DNA from: Stanieria cyanosphaera PCC 7437
Lineage (GTDB): Bacteria > Cyanobacteriota > Cyanobacteriia > Cyanobacteriales > Xenococcaceae
Assembly: GCF_000317575.1 (NCBI RefSeq)
Contig: NC_019748.1
Location: 1,070,001-1,134,000 of the forward strand
DNA: 64,000 bases
Direction: 5' to 3'
The notes under the pieces were generated by a model. The model did no database searches and was not told where the DNA came from. It was given only the letters and a program-made list of their open reading frames with translations. How positions within the stretch are numbered: the first letter of the stretch is position 1; every line of letters begins with the position of its first letter. The position numbers and the translations under genes are program-made. Below are positions 52,927-62,718 of the stretch, piece after piece.

Positions 52927-53111
52927 GGTTCAAAAGTAGCAGCAGATTCAAGTTCTGGTTGTAATTCAAATTCGGTTACTAAAGATGCGATTTCAGCAAT
53001 TCGCTCAAAATTATCTTGTACTCCAGGTAAATATTCTGGTGTTAGTTTTAAACCAAGCAATTCCGCTGTTTGTTGAATATATTCCCGATAGTCTGAAGTT
53101 GAATTAAGCAT
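52923..53111 (-). CDS. AtzG-like small subunit (DUF4089)
   Basis: A 62-residue protein related to AtzG, the GatC-like partner needed to stabilise AtzE. The helix pair is YREYIQQTAELLGLKLTPEY and LPGVQDNFERIAEIASLVTEF, followed by a short acidic tail with ESAATFEP. Its stop overlaps the amidase start by four bases, which implies translational coupling. Family members have no catalytic residues. The start ATG is at 53111, with TAGTTC before it and no strong Shine-Dalgarno sequence. Without it the next gene would look like a lone amidase. Confidence 0.85.
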   Translation of the reverse strand: MLNSTSDYREYIQQTAELLGLKLTPEYLPGVQDNFERIAEIASLVTEFELQPELESAATFEP

Positions 53112-53176
53112 GAACTACCTTTTTTAGTAAATCTCTGTTTAAGATAGGTATGATTTGCAAATATTGCTTAATCATC

Positions 53177-53680
53177 ATGAAAAATCATCTACTAAAATTT
53201 ATTCGTCTAAGTACTCTGGTTTCTATACCAGCAAGTCTATTTACTATTACTCTTAACTTTCCTGCTACTGCTGCTAGTTTTGGTGCTTGTGCTAGCAGTT
53301 TAATCGATAGCGGGATCACAGGAGAACAAGCTGCTACCGCTTGTGCCGATGCACTAGAACCAAAAGAATTGTCTGCTTGTGTAGAGAAAATTAAAAATAA
53401 TACTGCGATCGCTGGAGAGGAGGCTCTTCAAGCTTGTTATCGCGTTCGTAGACCAGCAGAACTAGCTAGTTGTGTTACTAGCATTAACGATCAAGTTGGC
53501 GGTGAAGGTAAGTTGATGGCATTAAATAATTGTCGTAGCAGTCTTTTACCGAAACGTTATGCTGATTGTGTCACTGGGTTAACAGGTAGCATTCCCAATC
53601 TCTCTGGAGCAAAAGCGATGGAAAGTTGTATTAGTGCTGAAACTTTCCCTCCAGTATTGTTTCCTGGTCAATCAAATTAA
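53177..53680 (+). CDS. Secreted Cys-repeat protein of unknown function
   Basis: The start is taken at ATG 53177; an upstream in-frame start at 53150 would add an odd MICKYCLII head. The signal peptide is FIRLSTLVSIPASLFTITLNFPATAA. The mature protein, about 140 residues, has repeated units in which Cys alternate with small helices: FGACASSLIDSGITGEQAATACADAL, KELSACVEKIK, EALQACYRVRRPAELASCVTSI, and later ADCVTG and MESCIS. About nine Cys are present. It is periplasmic or exported and may be a disulfide-rich scaffold. Related proteins occur in cyanobacteria, but I know of no function. Confidence 0.65.
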   Translation: MKNHLLKFIRLSTLVSIPASLFTITLNFPATAASFGACASSLIDSGITGEQAATACADALEPKELSACVEKIKNNTAIAGEEALQACYRVRRPAELASCVTSINDQVGGEGKLMALNNCRSSLLPKRYADCVTGLTGSIPNLSGAKAMESCISAETFPPVLFPGQSN

Positions 53681-53929
53681 TTCAATCATTAATTTACTCA
53701 AATCAATAATTTTGACTTGCCTCCTTTGTCTGGGGGTAATTTTTTGAATTTTTACTCATGTAATTTGGTAAATTTTTTTCTTTCTGGTTTTTACTTTGCT
53801 TTTTATCCAGATAATTATGCAAAATCGCCTTAATCTTTACAAAAATTCATTATTGCACAGGTCAAAATTTTGTCCATCAGAAATAATTTTTTAGTTATCC
53901 TGATGTAGGGATAATTCACGAATTGTGAT

Positions 53930-53957
53930 GTAGAGGCAATTCATGAATTGCTCCTAC
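53930..53957. repeat. Palindrome at the msrP stop
   Basis: GTAGAGGCAATTCATG pairs with CATGAATTGCTCCTAC around the centre. The palindrome touches the msrP stop codon and could act as a transcription end for this gene and the plus-strand gene at its left. Another partial copy (GGGATAATTCACGAATTGTG) lies 20 bases to the left. It is a familiar cyanobacterial interspersed palindrome. Confidence 0.65.
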
Positions 53958-54949
53958 TAGGCATATAAATTAGCTACATATTCGCCATAACCGTTATAAA
54001 TCGTAGTTTCTTTAATTTCCCACGATAAACCTGGGCCGGTACTAATAAACTTTTCAGTAGCTTGTGACCAACGGGGATGAGGAACATTCGGATTAACATT
54101 TGCCTCAAAACCATATTCTTTCGGATCTATCGTGTTCCAATAGGTCGCTGGTTGACTATCTAAAAATTCAATTTTGACAATTGATTTTGCTCCTTTAAAA
54201 CCATATTTCCAGGGAACTACCATCCGCAAAGGCGCACCGTGTTGCTTAGGTAAATCGTGACCATAAATACCTAAAGCAAAAAAGGCTAATTCATTTGCCA
54301 TTTCCTCAATTCTTAAACCTTCTGTATATGGCCAAGGTAAAGTCCCAAAATGAAAAGCTGGACCTGTAGTAATTTCGGGGTCGTAAAATGAAGTAAAACG
54401 GACAAATTTAGCTTGAGAAGTAGGTTCAACGGCTTCAATCAACTTTTTCATCGGAAAACCAACCCAAGGTAAAACCATTGCCCAAGCTTCTACACAGCGA
54501 AAACGATAAATCCTTTCTTCGAGGGGAAACGTTTTTTTAAGGTCATCAATATCATAGGTACGAGGATTTTTAACTAATCCTGTGACTTCTACCTGCCAAT
54601 TTTCTGTAGGGAGTTTTTGGGCATCCATCCAAATTGCTTTAGTCCCACCATACTCGTAAAAATTATTATATTGCCCTGCCACTTTTTCTTCCGTAACGGG
54701 TCGATTGACTTGGGCAAAAGCTGAATTGGTTTGAAATGACTCTATTTTAGGTAAATTGAGACTGGTTTCCAAAGCAGTTGGAGTAGAAGATTTATTGTTC
54801 GTCGAATTAGATTGCTGACAACCAGCTAATGGCAAAATACTAGTCGTAATTAAAGTTTTCAGAAAACGACGACGATTGTAATAAAGACGTTCTGGAGTGA
54901 CTTGACTTTCAGAAAGTTGCCAGGATTTAGGGATACGAATTAGAGTCAT
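53957..54949 (-). CDS. msrP: Protein-methionine-sulfoxide reductase, molybdopterin subunit MsrP
   Basis: MsrP (YedY) reduces methionine sulfoxides in periplasmic proteins using a molybdenum cofactor. The 330-residue protein has the twin-arginine signal YNRRRFLKTLITTSILPLAGC. The molybdenum ligand Cys is in YRFRCVEAWAMVLPWVGFPM. WKYGFKGAKSIVKIEFLDSQPATYWNTIDPKEYGFEANVNPNVPHPRWSQATEK is the conserved C-terminal block. All core parts are present. Its usual membrane partner MsrQ (YedZ) is not in the window. The gene diverges from recR, with about 130 bases between. Confidence 0.95.
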   Translation of the reverse strand: MTLIRIPKSWQLSESQVTPERLYYNRRRFLKTLITTSILPLAGCQQSNSTNNKSSTPTALETSLNLPKIESFQTNSAFAQVNRPVTEEKVAGQYNNFYEYGGTKAIWMDAQKLPTENWQVEVTGLVKNPRTYDIDDLKKTFPLEERIYRFRCVEAWAMVLPWVGFPMKKLIEAVEPTSQAKFVRFTSFYDPEITTGPAFHFGTLPWPYTEGLRIEEMANELAFFALGIYGHDLPKQHGAPLRMVVPWKYGFKGAKSIVKIEFLDSQPATYWNTIDPKEYGFEANVNPNVPHPRWSQATEKFISTGPGLSWEIKETTIYNGYGEYVANLYA

Positions 54950-55105
54950 TAGTTAACAGGACGAAAATTGTAGGGATAAATCTTAATCGTTTTTTATTAT
55001 CAATTCAGATTTTAGAGCATTCAGATTAACTAATCAGTAGTACGAGCAATATTTTTGTGGCTATTGATAAACTAAATAGAGTATGAATTCAAAGGATCAA
55101 AAGCT

Positions 55106-55702
55106 ATTTATACACCTCCTTTAGCTCGTTTAATCGAACAATTGCAGTTATTACCTGGAGTTGGACCAAAAACTGCTCAAAGATTAGCCTTACATCTGAT
55201 TAAGCGTTCAGAAAAAGAAGTACAATCCTTAGCACAAGCTTTAATTGATGCCAAAAAACAAGTAGGCTTGTGTAAAGTCTGTTTTCATTTGTCGGCAGAA
55301 CCAGTTTGTTCAATCTGTAGCAATCAAAATCGCGATCGCGATACTATTTGTGTAGTGGCTGATTCTCGTGATGTGATCGCTTTGGAAAAAACAAGGGAAT
55401 ACAAGGGTCAGTATCACGTTTTGGGTGGCGTAATTTCACCCATGGATGGAATTGGGCCAGAACAGCTACATATTGAAGCTTTAGTGAGAAGAGTTACTAA
55501 AAATCAAGTTAAAGAGGTTATTTTGGCAATTAATCCTAGTGTTGAAGGAGAAACTACAACTCTCTATCTCGGTGGATTGTTAAAACCGTTTACTAAAGTG
55601 ACTCGAATTGCTTTTGGTTTACCGATGGGTGGGGATTTGGAATATGCTGATGAAGTTACTCTTGCTAGGGCATTAGAAGGTAGAAGAGAATTAGATTTTT
55701 AG
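55106..55702 (+). CDS. recR: Recombination mediator RecR (start disrupted or unusual)
   Basis: RecR works with RecO and RecF to load RecA on gapped [29 protein letters not shown] is the N-terminal HhH region. [16 protein letters not shown] is the zinc finger, and [14 protein letters not shown] followed by [17 protein letters not shown] is the Toprim part. The body is intact, but the family-typical beginning ([11 protein letters not shown], from 55109) has no ATG, GTG or TTG in frame; ATT 55106 is the nearest rare start. ATG 55083 reads MNSKDQK and is off by one frame. Adding one A to the run at 55091-55093 would restore [14 protein letters not shown]. So either a frameshift, a sequencing error or a non-standard start. 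Confidence 0.85.
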   Translation: MYTPPLARLIEQLQLLPGVGPKTAQRLALHLIKRSEKEVQSLAQALIDAKKQVGLCKVCFHLSAEPVCSICSNQNRDRDTICVVADSRDVIALEKTREYKGQYHVLGGVISPMDGIGPEQLHIEALVRRVTKNQVKEVILAINPSVEGETTTLYLGGLLKPFTKVTRIAFGLPMGGDLEYADEVTLARALEGRRELDF

Positions 55703-55736
55703 TAGGAAATATTAAAAAATAAAATTGTAATTATTT

Positions 55737-55768
55737 GTAGGATGGGTAGAGCAATAGCAAAACCCATC
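55737..55768. repeat. Short interspersed hairpin repeat after recR
   Basis: GTAGGATGGGTAGAGC followed by AACCCATCAA contains GATGGGT and ACCCATC arms. This is a widespread cyanobacterial hairpin unit and could close the recR transcript. It has no T-run, so termination is uncertain. Confidence 0.6.
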
Positions 55769-55886
55769 AATTATTTACTACCAAGCATTTGATATTGAAT
55801 TAATTAAGTGCAAATACTTAGTTAAAGAATTTATTATAATAAATTACTTCAATTTAAAATTAAGAACAATTTTCTGTTCTTTTATT

Positions 55887-56906
55887 ATGAATGTAATTCA
55901 ATATAATTTATTTGAGCATAATAATTTTAATTATCTTTATATAAATAATGAATATTTTATTGAGCGAAGTTTAAAGTTTATTGATTTATTTGCTGGAATA
56001 GGTGGCATGAGAATCGCCCTAGAAAAAATAGGTGCTAGTTGTGTTTTTTCTTCAGAATGGGATAAATACGCTCAAAAAACTTATCAGGCTAACTTTGGCG
56101 AAGTTCCTCATGGAGATATTACTAAAATAACCACAGAAATAATTCCTGATTTTGATATCTTAGTTGCTGGTTTTCCTTGCCAACCTTTTAGTTCAATTGG
56201 TAAAAGAGAAGGATTTCAACATCCAACTCAAGGAACACTATTTTATGAAATTATTAGAATACTGATAGCTAAACAACCAATTGCTTTTTTACTAGAAAAT
56301 GTAGAAGGTTTAATTTACCATGATAAGAAAAAGACTTTAGAGACTATTATAAAATCTTTAAACGATTTGAATTATGATGTATTTTATCAAGTTTTAGACG
56401 CAGCCCATTATGGCGTACCACAGCATCGTAAAAGAGTTTATTTTGTAGGATTTAATCGTAATTATTCTGCTCAAACAATAAATTTTTATTTTCCACCTGC
56501 AAAAAAAAATAAAGTTGAGATCGGACAATTTGTTGAATCTCATTTCGATGGTTATTGTATTTCTGAACATTTACAAAAAACTTATTTATTTAAAAAAGAT
56601 GATGGTAGACCAGAGTTAATTGATCGCAATAGCAAAGGTTGTGTCAAGACTTTAGTTTCTACCTATCATAAAATTCAGCGATTAACTGGTACTTTTGTCA
56701 AAGATGGTAAAACAGGAATTAGATTGCTTTCGGAAAATGAATGTAAAGCAATTATGGGGTTTGATAGAGATTTTATTATCCCTGTTAGTCGTACTCAAAT
56801 GTATCGACAACTAGGAAATTCTGTAGCAATTCCTGTGGTTGAAGCTATAGCAAAAGAGATGGTTAAAACTATTTATTTCATTAAGCTAACTATTAAAATG
56901 AGTTAA
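55887..56906 (+). CDS. DNA (cytosine-5) methyltransferase
   Basis: A 339-residue C5 methyltransferase. Motifs in order: FIDLFAGIGGMRIALEKIG (I), FSSEWDKYAQKTY (II), DILVAGFPCQPFSSIGKREGF (IV, with catalytic Cys), AFLLENVEGLI (VI), VPQHRKRVYFVGF (VIII), and RQLGNSVAIPVVEAIAKEM (IX-X). The target-recognition region between VIII and IX is short. The preferred sequence cannot be read. No restriction nuclease lies beside it, so it is a solitary methylase or its partner is lost. The N-terminal 30 residues (MNVIQYNLFEHNN) are low-complexity. The region is AT-rich like its neighbours. Confidence 0.92.
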   Translation: MNVIQYNLFEHNNFNYLYINNEYFIERSLKFIDLFAGIGGMRIALEKIGASCVFSSEWDKYAQKTYQANFGEVPHGDITKITTEIIPDFDILVAGFPCQPFSSIGKREGFQHPTQGTLFYEIIRILIAKQPIAFLLENVEGLIYHDKKKTLETIIKSLNDLNYDVFYQVLDAAHYGVPQHRKRVYFVGFNRNYSAQTINFYFPPAKKNKVEIGQFVESHFDGYCISEHLQKTYLFKKDDGRPELIDRNSKGCVKTLVSTYHKIQRLTGTFVKDGKTGIRLLSENECKAIMGFDRDFIIPVSRTQMYRQLGNSVAIPVVEAIAKEMVKTIYFIKLTIKMS

Positions 56907-56982
56907 AGTCTTGTAATTAACTAATTTTAAATAAAGCGATCGCTTTTACTAATAACGTGACACAATAACGATAAATAATCTC

Positions 56983-57285
56983 ATGATTCTTGAAGTGGCA
57001 ATACTGAATATTAAATCAGATCTGAGTCATGATTTTGAAAAAGCATTTCAACAAGCTTCTAGAATTATTGCTTCCATGCCAGGATACATATCCCATGATT
57101 TACAAAAATGTGTTGAAATTGAAAATCGCTATTTACTGATGGTCTATTGGAATACTTTAGAAGATTATACTATTGGTTTTAGACAATCTGAGCAATATCA
57201 AACCTGGAAACAATTATTGCATCACTTTTACGAGCCTTTTCCTGTAGTCGAGCATTACTATAGCGTCATTAAAAGCTCAAAATAA
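56983..57285 (+). CDS. ABM-type monooxygenase-fold small protein
   Basis: A 100-residue alpha+beta-barrel protein of the antibiotic-biosynthesis-monooxygenase (ABM) superfamily. The pattern is a first strand MILEVAILNIK, a helix with FEKAFQQASRIIASMPGY, the ISHDLQKCVEIENRYLLMVYWNTLEDYTIGFRQSEQY block, then FPVVEHYYSVI. The dimeric barrel is used by several enzymes and haem or small-molecule binders. Nothing identifies the ligand. It stands alone between the methylase (76 bases) and ahcY (122 bases). Its position gives no hint of pathway. Confidence 0.75.
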   Translation: MILEVAILNIKSDLSHDFEKAFQQASRIIASMPGYISHDLQKCVEIENRYLLMVYWNTLEDYTIGFRQSEQYQTWKQLLHHFYEPFPVVEHYYSVIKSSK

Positions 57286-57397
57286 AGAATAGTTAAATCT
57301 TAATGATCTTAAAAATAAAAACAGAGATCTAGATTAACACACAGCCAAGCGAGGCATAATTCGGTTAAAATCACATAGCAATATTGTTTATCCGTAA

Positions 57398-58684
<1,287 letters not shown>

Positions 58685-58698
58685 TCTAATCGACAATC

Positions 58699-58723
58699 AA
58701 GGTGGGCTATTGTCCACCTTTTT
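58699..58723 (+). terminator. Rho-independent terminator of ahcY
   Basis: AAGGTGG (58699-58705) pairs with CCACCTT (58714-58720) across an eight-base loop and is followed by a T-run. It lies 14 bases after the ahcY stop. Confidence 0.9.
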
Positions 58724-58838
58724 ATTATTTTTTTCTAAAGTTAAGGCTTAATTAATGATCAGTATTTTGCTTTCAAATTGAATCGTGTATATTTGAAACG
58801 ATTTACTTATTGTTTCTGGTTAAGTATTTAATTTCTAT

Positions 58839-59420
58839 ATGCTTAGACAGGCTTATCAATGGGTTATTGGTTGGAGTGAAACACCTTACGGTAGTTGGGC
58901 GTTATTTATACTGGCTTTTGCTGAATCTTCTTGTTTTCCCATTCCTCCTGATGTCTTATTAATCGCACTTTCGGTAGGGCAACCTCTGGCAGCTTTTCAA
59001 TTTGCCCTGATTTGTAGTATCGGTTCTGTACTAGGAGGAGTAGCTGGTTATGCTATGGGCTTTTTTGCTTTTACTGCGATCGCAAAACCCATTTTACATC
59101 TTTATGACCCAGATTTAGCTGTTTTTAATCAAGTTAAAGGACTTTACGACACTTGGGGATTTTGGGGTGTATTAATTGCTGCTATCACTCCGATTCCTTA
59201 TAAAGTATTTACTATTGCTTCTGGTGTTTTTAAATTTAATCTGTTGCAATTTGTTTTGGCTTCTATCATTGGACGTAGTTTCCGCTTTTTTCTCGTTAGT
59301 GGTTTAATATTTTGGGGCGGAGAATCTTTAAAATTATGGATTGAAAAATATTTTGATTGGGTAGCTTGGGGTTTTCTGGCTATTCTTATTCTTGGTTTTG
59401 CTGTTTTAAAATTCCTGTAA
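58839..59420 (+). CDS. YqaA/DedA-like (VTT-domain) membrane protein
   Basis: A 193-residue polytopic protein of the DedA/VTT superfamily, YqaA branch. It has WALFILAFAESSCFPIPPDVLLIALSVGQP, the P-rich re-entrant loop, and GFWGVLIAAITPIPYKVFTIASGVFKFNLLQFVLASIIGRSFRFFLVSGLI with the conserved TPIPYK and GR residues. DedA-type proteins are now thought to flip lipids such as undecaprenyl phosphate or phosphatidylethanolamine; YqaA function is not proven. Five or more hydrophobic stretches are visible. It starts at ATG 58839, about 115 bases after the ahcY terminator, and precedes exoD on the same strand. Confidence 0.88.
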   Translation: MLRQAYQWVIGWSETPYGSWALFILAFAESSCFPIPPDVLLIALSVGQPLAAFQFALICSIGSVLGGVAGYAMGFFAFTAIAKPILHLYDPDLAVFNQVKGLYDTWGFWGVLIAAITPIPYKVFTIASGVFKFNLLQFVLASIIGRSFRFFLVSGLIFWGGESLKLWIEKYFDWVAWGFLAILILGFAVLKFL

Positions 59421-59465
59421 ATTAAATATTTATCTAAGTAAATATTCCAACGATTCAATAATGAT

Positions 59466-59490
59466 ATGGGTGAACGACCGTTCGCACCTA
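59466..59490. repeat. Imperfect palindromic repeat between yqaA-like and exoD-like genes
   Basis: GGGTGAACGACCGTTCGCACC has AACG and CGTT arms with flanking GGTG and CACC. It resembles the common cyanobacterial GGGCGAACGGCCGTTCGCCC unit. A spurious frame start at ATG 59461 lies in its edge. Confidence 0.6.
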
Positions 59491-59505
59491 CTGATAACTG
59501 AAATA

Positions 59506-60129
59506 ATGGCTAAACTTTCTCTAGAACTAAATCGCTATTTTTTTGAAGAAGAAAGATCTTCAGACGTAACTTTAGCTGAAATTTTGAACTTGGCTGGAGA
59601 ACGAATTTTTGGATTTTTATTAGTAATTCTATCTTTTCCTTCTGCTTTACCAATCCCTGCTCCTGGTTACTCCATTCCATTTGGTATTTTGATGTTTATC
59701 TTAGCACTACAACTAATTTGTGGTCGTCAACGTCCTTGGTTACCAGCCAAAATGATGAAAGCTTCGATGAAACTCGAAACAGTGCAAGGAGTAATCAAAG
59801 CAGGAAATCCTTGGTTACAGAAAATTGAAGCTTTAAGTAAGCCTCGTCTTAGCTATATTTGTACTGGTCTTACTGGTAGAATTATCTTGGGAATTGCGAT
59901 CGCTTTAATGTCAATTTCCATGATGATCCCGATTCCAGGCACTAATACTCTACCAGCTATGGGAATATGGGTAACTGGTTTTGGTTTGATGGAAGATGAT
60001 GGCGTAATTTGTTTGGCTGGTTTATTACTCTGTGCTGTTGCTGGCACTTTATCTACTTCAATTATTATTGCCGTTATTTGGGGTGGTTCGAGTCTTTTGG
60101 ATGTAATTAAAGGTTGGTTGGGTAGCTAG
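59506..60129 (+). CDS. ExoD family membrane protein
   Basis: A 207-residue protein of the ExoD family (exopolysaccharide synthesis, Rhizobium). ATG 59506 is preferred; the frame open from 59461 begins inside a palindromic repeat. ERIFGFLLVILSFPSALPIPAPGYSIPFGILMFILALQLICGRQRPWLPAKM is the conserved first half and GRIILGIAIALMSISMMIPIPGTNTLPAMGIWVTGFGLMEDDGVICLAGLLL the second. Two duplicated hydrophobic blocks with P-rich turns are visible, as usual. The role in exopolysaccharide is genetic and indirect in rhizobia; in cyanobacteria it is unknown. It lies 85 bases after the YqaA-like gene on the same strand. Confidence 0.85.
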   Translation: MAKLSLELNRYFFEEERSSDVTLAEILNLAGERIFGFLLVILSFPSALPIPAPGYSIPFGILMFILALQLICGRQRPWLPAKMMKASMKLETVQGVIKAGNPWLQKIEALSKPRLSYICTGLTGRIILGIAIALMSISMMIPIPGTNTLPAMGIWVTGFGLMEDDGVICLAGLLLCAVAGTLSTSIIIAVIWGGSSLLDVIKGWLGS

Positions 60130-60458
60130 TTTAAATTACATAACAGTTGGGATTGATTCAAGCCATAAAATTATTTTGGCTGACTTCTTTCCCTCTGGTC
60201 AATTATTTTTGTAACTACTCTCATCCCGCTATAAAATTACGTAAAATAAAAAAGTCGAAATAAAGCAATAGTCATGAGGAGTAGAATACAAAGCTAAAAA
60301 ATCAAAATTTATATATTTAACTAAACTCCAGTTTATTCCTAATAATATTTTTTTTTCGCTCAAGTTTCTGCTCGCTTAATTAATCTGATTTATAATAAAT
60401 GCATTTTTATGAAATTAATCCTTTGCATTGTAATAGCATAAATAATTATTACTAAAAA
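60130..60458. other. Intergenic stretch with no gene
   Basis: About 330 AT-rich bases follow the exoD-like stop. I see no open frame with a motif, and no convincing terminator or RNA gene. The stretch leads into the MITE-like element at 60459. Between the element and the GNAT gene (60569-60796) there is only AT-rich sequence, which should contain the GNAT promoter. Confidence 0.5.
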
Positions 60459-60568
60459 ATATAGCAGTTCTCATACTGGTGAGGTACAAAGTATTTGGAT
60501 TTAAGGCAGGAAGTAGAGGGTAGTAGGCAGGTGTTAAGTGTACCTCGTGGATTCGAGAAACGCTATAT
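60459..60568. mobile_element. MITE-like element 2
   Basis: Ends are ATATAGCAGTTCTCATACTG... GAGGTAC (60459-60487) and GTACCTCGTGG... CGCTATAT (60540-60568), inverted with about 29 bases. The interior is only about 50 bases and has no frame. The ends are close to those of the element at 38324-38529 (TATAGC, TTCTC, TGAG-TAC). TA-rich flanks fit insertion at TA, as in IS630/Tc1-like elements, but that is inference. Confidence 0.7.
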
Positions 60569-60796
60569 ATTTTCCTCGAAAAGTTAATCATCTTTTTTGT
60601 TACTAATTCTTATTCCTGATCAAGATAAACTATTTTGACTGAAAATTTTTTGTTTTAATTAATGTCAAGAAATCAGAACAAAATTGTTGATAAAATATTC
60701 AAAAAATTAGTAAATATCGCTACAATTAGATAAATATTTTTAGCTATCCCAATAAAAACCTTAGCAACAATTTTTGAACAAGAGGATTCAGCTACG

Positions 60797-61267
60797 ATGG
60801 ATTGCAGCCACATTCAATTTTCTGTAGACAAATCAAAAGTAGACTATCAACAACTTAAAGATTTATTTACGATGGCTGCTTTTTGGGCGCGAGAAAGAAG
60901 TATCGAGGATTTAGAAATTGCGATCGCAAATAGCGATCCTGTAGTTACTATTTGGGATCAACATAAATTAATTGGGTTTTCTCGGGCTACTTCTGATGGA
61001 ATTTATCGGGCAGGAATTTGGGATGTTGTGGTTCATCCAGAGTATCGCGGTATGGGTTTAGGACGCAAGTTAGTTGAAACCGTTATTTCTCATCCGAAAG
61101 TTAATAAAGTAGAAAGAGTTTATTTAACTACTACTCATCAACAAAGTTTCTACGAACGCATTGGTTTTAAACAAAACGATACTACCACGATGGTACTGTA
61201 CAATACTAATCCAATCGATTCGATCGCTTTACTAGAACAACAAACCCAAGAAATAACAGTCAATTAA
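60797..61267 (+). CDS. GNAT N-acetyltransferase, chloroplast-type (Ycf52/NSI-like)
   Basis: A 156-residue GNAT enzyme with AGAGGATT before ATG 60797. IGFSRATSDGIYRAGIWDVVVHPEYRGMGLGRKLVETVI is motif A with the acetyl-CoA pyrophosphate loop R-G-x-G-x-G. VERVYLTTTHQQSFYERIGFKQN is motif B. The overall pattern matches the cyanobacterial proteins related to algal Ycf52 and plant NSI, which acetylate protein N-termini or lysines. A plain GNAT with another substrate cannot be ruled out. Its 3' end overlaps the convergent DUF1350 gene by four bases. Confidence 0.87.
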   Translation: MDCSHIQFSVDKSKVDYQQLKDLFTMAAFWARERSIEDLEIAIANSDPVVTIWDQHKLIGFSRATSDGIYRAGIWDVVVHPEYRGMGLGRKLVETVISHPKVNKVERVYLTTTHQQSFYERIGFKQNDTTTMVLYNTNPIDSIALLEQQTQEITVN

Positions 61268-62064
61268 ACTAGGGAAAAAGGATTCAACCAACGCAAGATC
61301 TCTTGGTTTAGGCGGGATAAATCGCGAGAAAATCCTTGCTTAAACCATTGCCCAAAAACATCAAAAGGAGTAAAAATATCTCCAGTTTGCCAATTAATTT
61401 CTTGAGAGAGAGGAGTTAAATGATTGCCTGGCAGAGTTAAAGTAGCAATCATCTCAGGAAAGCGTTGTTGTAAAACGGGTTCTAAGGTAATAGTTTGATC
61501 AATGGTATCGTTGTTAAATTTAATTAAAAGATTACGACGAATATTGTAATTACTGGCAATTAATTCGCTCGTTTCTGTTGGAGAAGGGCTAAACTCGACA
61601 TTGAAAGCAGGGTTAACATTCAGACTAAGGGTAAAAGTATTATTAAATTGCTCTAAAAAAGGAATTGCACGACTAGCAGGATAATTATTAAAAGAGATCA
61701 GAATATTACCAGCCCGTTCTACTTCATACAAACTACCAATTAACAGATGCAGTTTACAACCCATACTATGTCCTATGCCGTAAATAGGAAGATAACCTTT
61801 TGTAATAAAATTATTTCTTTGTAAACGGTCTAAAATTGTTTCAAAACGGTTGAGGACATCACGAGCGATCGCAAGATGATCTAAAGTATTTAAAAAGGGA
61901 GTAGCGATAATAGCAAATCCCGCTTGTCCTAATTGTTGCAAAAGAGAACGATAAGTTACTTGGGGGGCAGTAGCGACAAACGCACCTCCCAAAAAATGAA
62001 CAATCCCAATTGGTTTAGTGGTGGGTAAATACACCCAACTTCCAGAAATTTCTTGCCACTCCAT
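61264..62064 (-). CDS. DUF1350 family alpha/beta-hydrolase-like protein
   Basis: A 266-residue protein of the DUF1350 family, found in cyanobacteria and plastids. IGIVHFLGGAFVATAPQVTYRSLL is the N-terminal mark, and YGIGHSMGCKLHLLIGSLY has the G-x-S-x-G elbow of alpha/beta hydrolases. LPGNHLTPLSQEINW near the C-terminus supplies the His expected in a catalytic triad. Neither substrate nor activity is known. It has no signal peptide. It converges with the GNAT gene, with tail-to-tail overlap of four bases, and is followed upstream by a long spacer. Confidence 0.87.
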   Translation of the reverse strand: MEWQEISGSWVYLPTTKPIGIVHFLGGAFVATAPQVTYRSLLQQLGQAGFAIIATPFLNTLDHLAIARDVLNRFETILDRLQRNNFITKGYLPIYGIGHSMGCKLHLLIGSLYEVERAGNILISFNNYPASRAIPFLEQFNNTFTLSLNVNPAFNVEFSPSPTETSELIASNYNIRRNLLIKFNNDTIDQTITLEPVLQQRFPEMIATLTLPGNHLTPLSQEINWQTGDIFTPFDVFGQWFKQGFSRDLSRLNQEILRWLNPFSLV

Positions 62065-62718
62065 TTTTCAGTTATCAGTAAGAAAAACCGTACATATTTA
62101 TTAGTTTAAAACGATTAAAGAAAAAATCGCTATAGATGCGCAACAAGTTATTAATGTTGCGTAGCACAAAACGTTTTTACTTTAATTTAAAGACTATTCA
62201 GAGCGCAACAAGCTTTTTAGACAATCAGTTTTATCAAAACTTTTTTTTCAGATAAATATTTTAATAAAAAAAACATCAAGAAAAATTTCTATTTTAAAGA
62301 ATTTACAAATAAATTATTAATTTTTTAAGGGCTAGTTTCAATTATTTTAAAGTTATTCAAATAAAATTTAAATCACAGCATAATAATTTATTCTTATTAA
62401 AATTTGCTTTAAATCTTGATTTTGAAGAACCAATAAAGCTGTAAGCTTATTAAATAAAAATTAAATCAATTTTGTGATTTACACTTTGTTTTTTTACAAA
62501 AAAAGATTAAATTAAGAATAACCAATCAACTTAAATTGCAAAACTAACAATTTATTTGATTCAAACAACAAAATATTATTTTTTTTATTATTTGAACTAA
62601 TTGAAAAAGTTTTTCTTTTTTTCAGTAATTTTGACATGATTTACCAGAAGCAATTAGTCAAGACTTAAAAACAAATCAATAATAGTTGATATATTTTTAT
62701 ATTTTTTATTGTACAAAA
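62065..62718. other. Long AT-rich spacer
   Basis: About 650 bases before the response-regulator genes. A hairpin CGCAAC (62139-62144) and GTTGCG (62156-62161) lies near the left end, and GCGCAACAAG recurs near 62196-62205. I see no coding frame with motifs and no known RNA. The right half is nearly pure A and T and should hold the promoter for the regulator pair. Confidence 0.45.
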
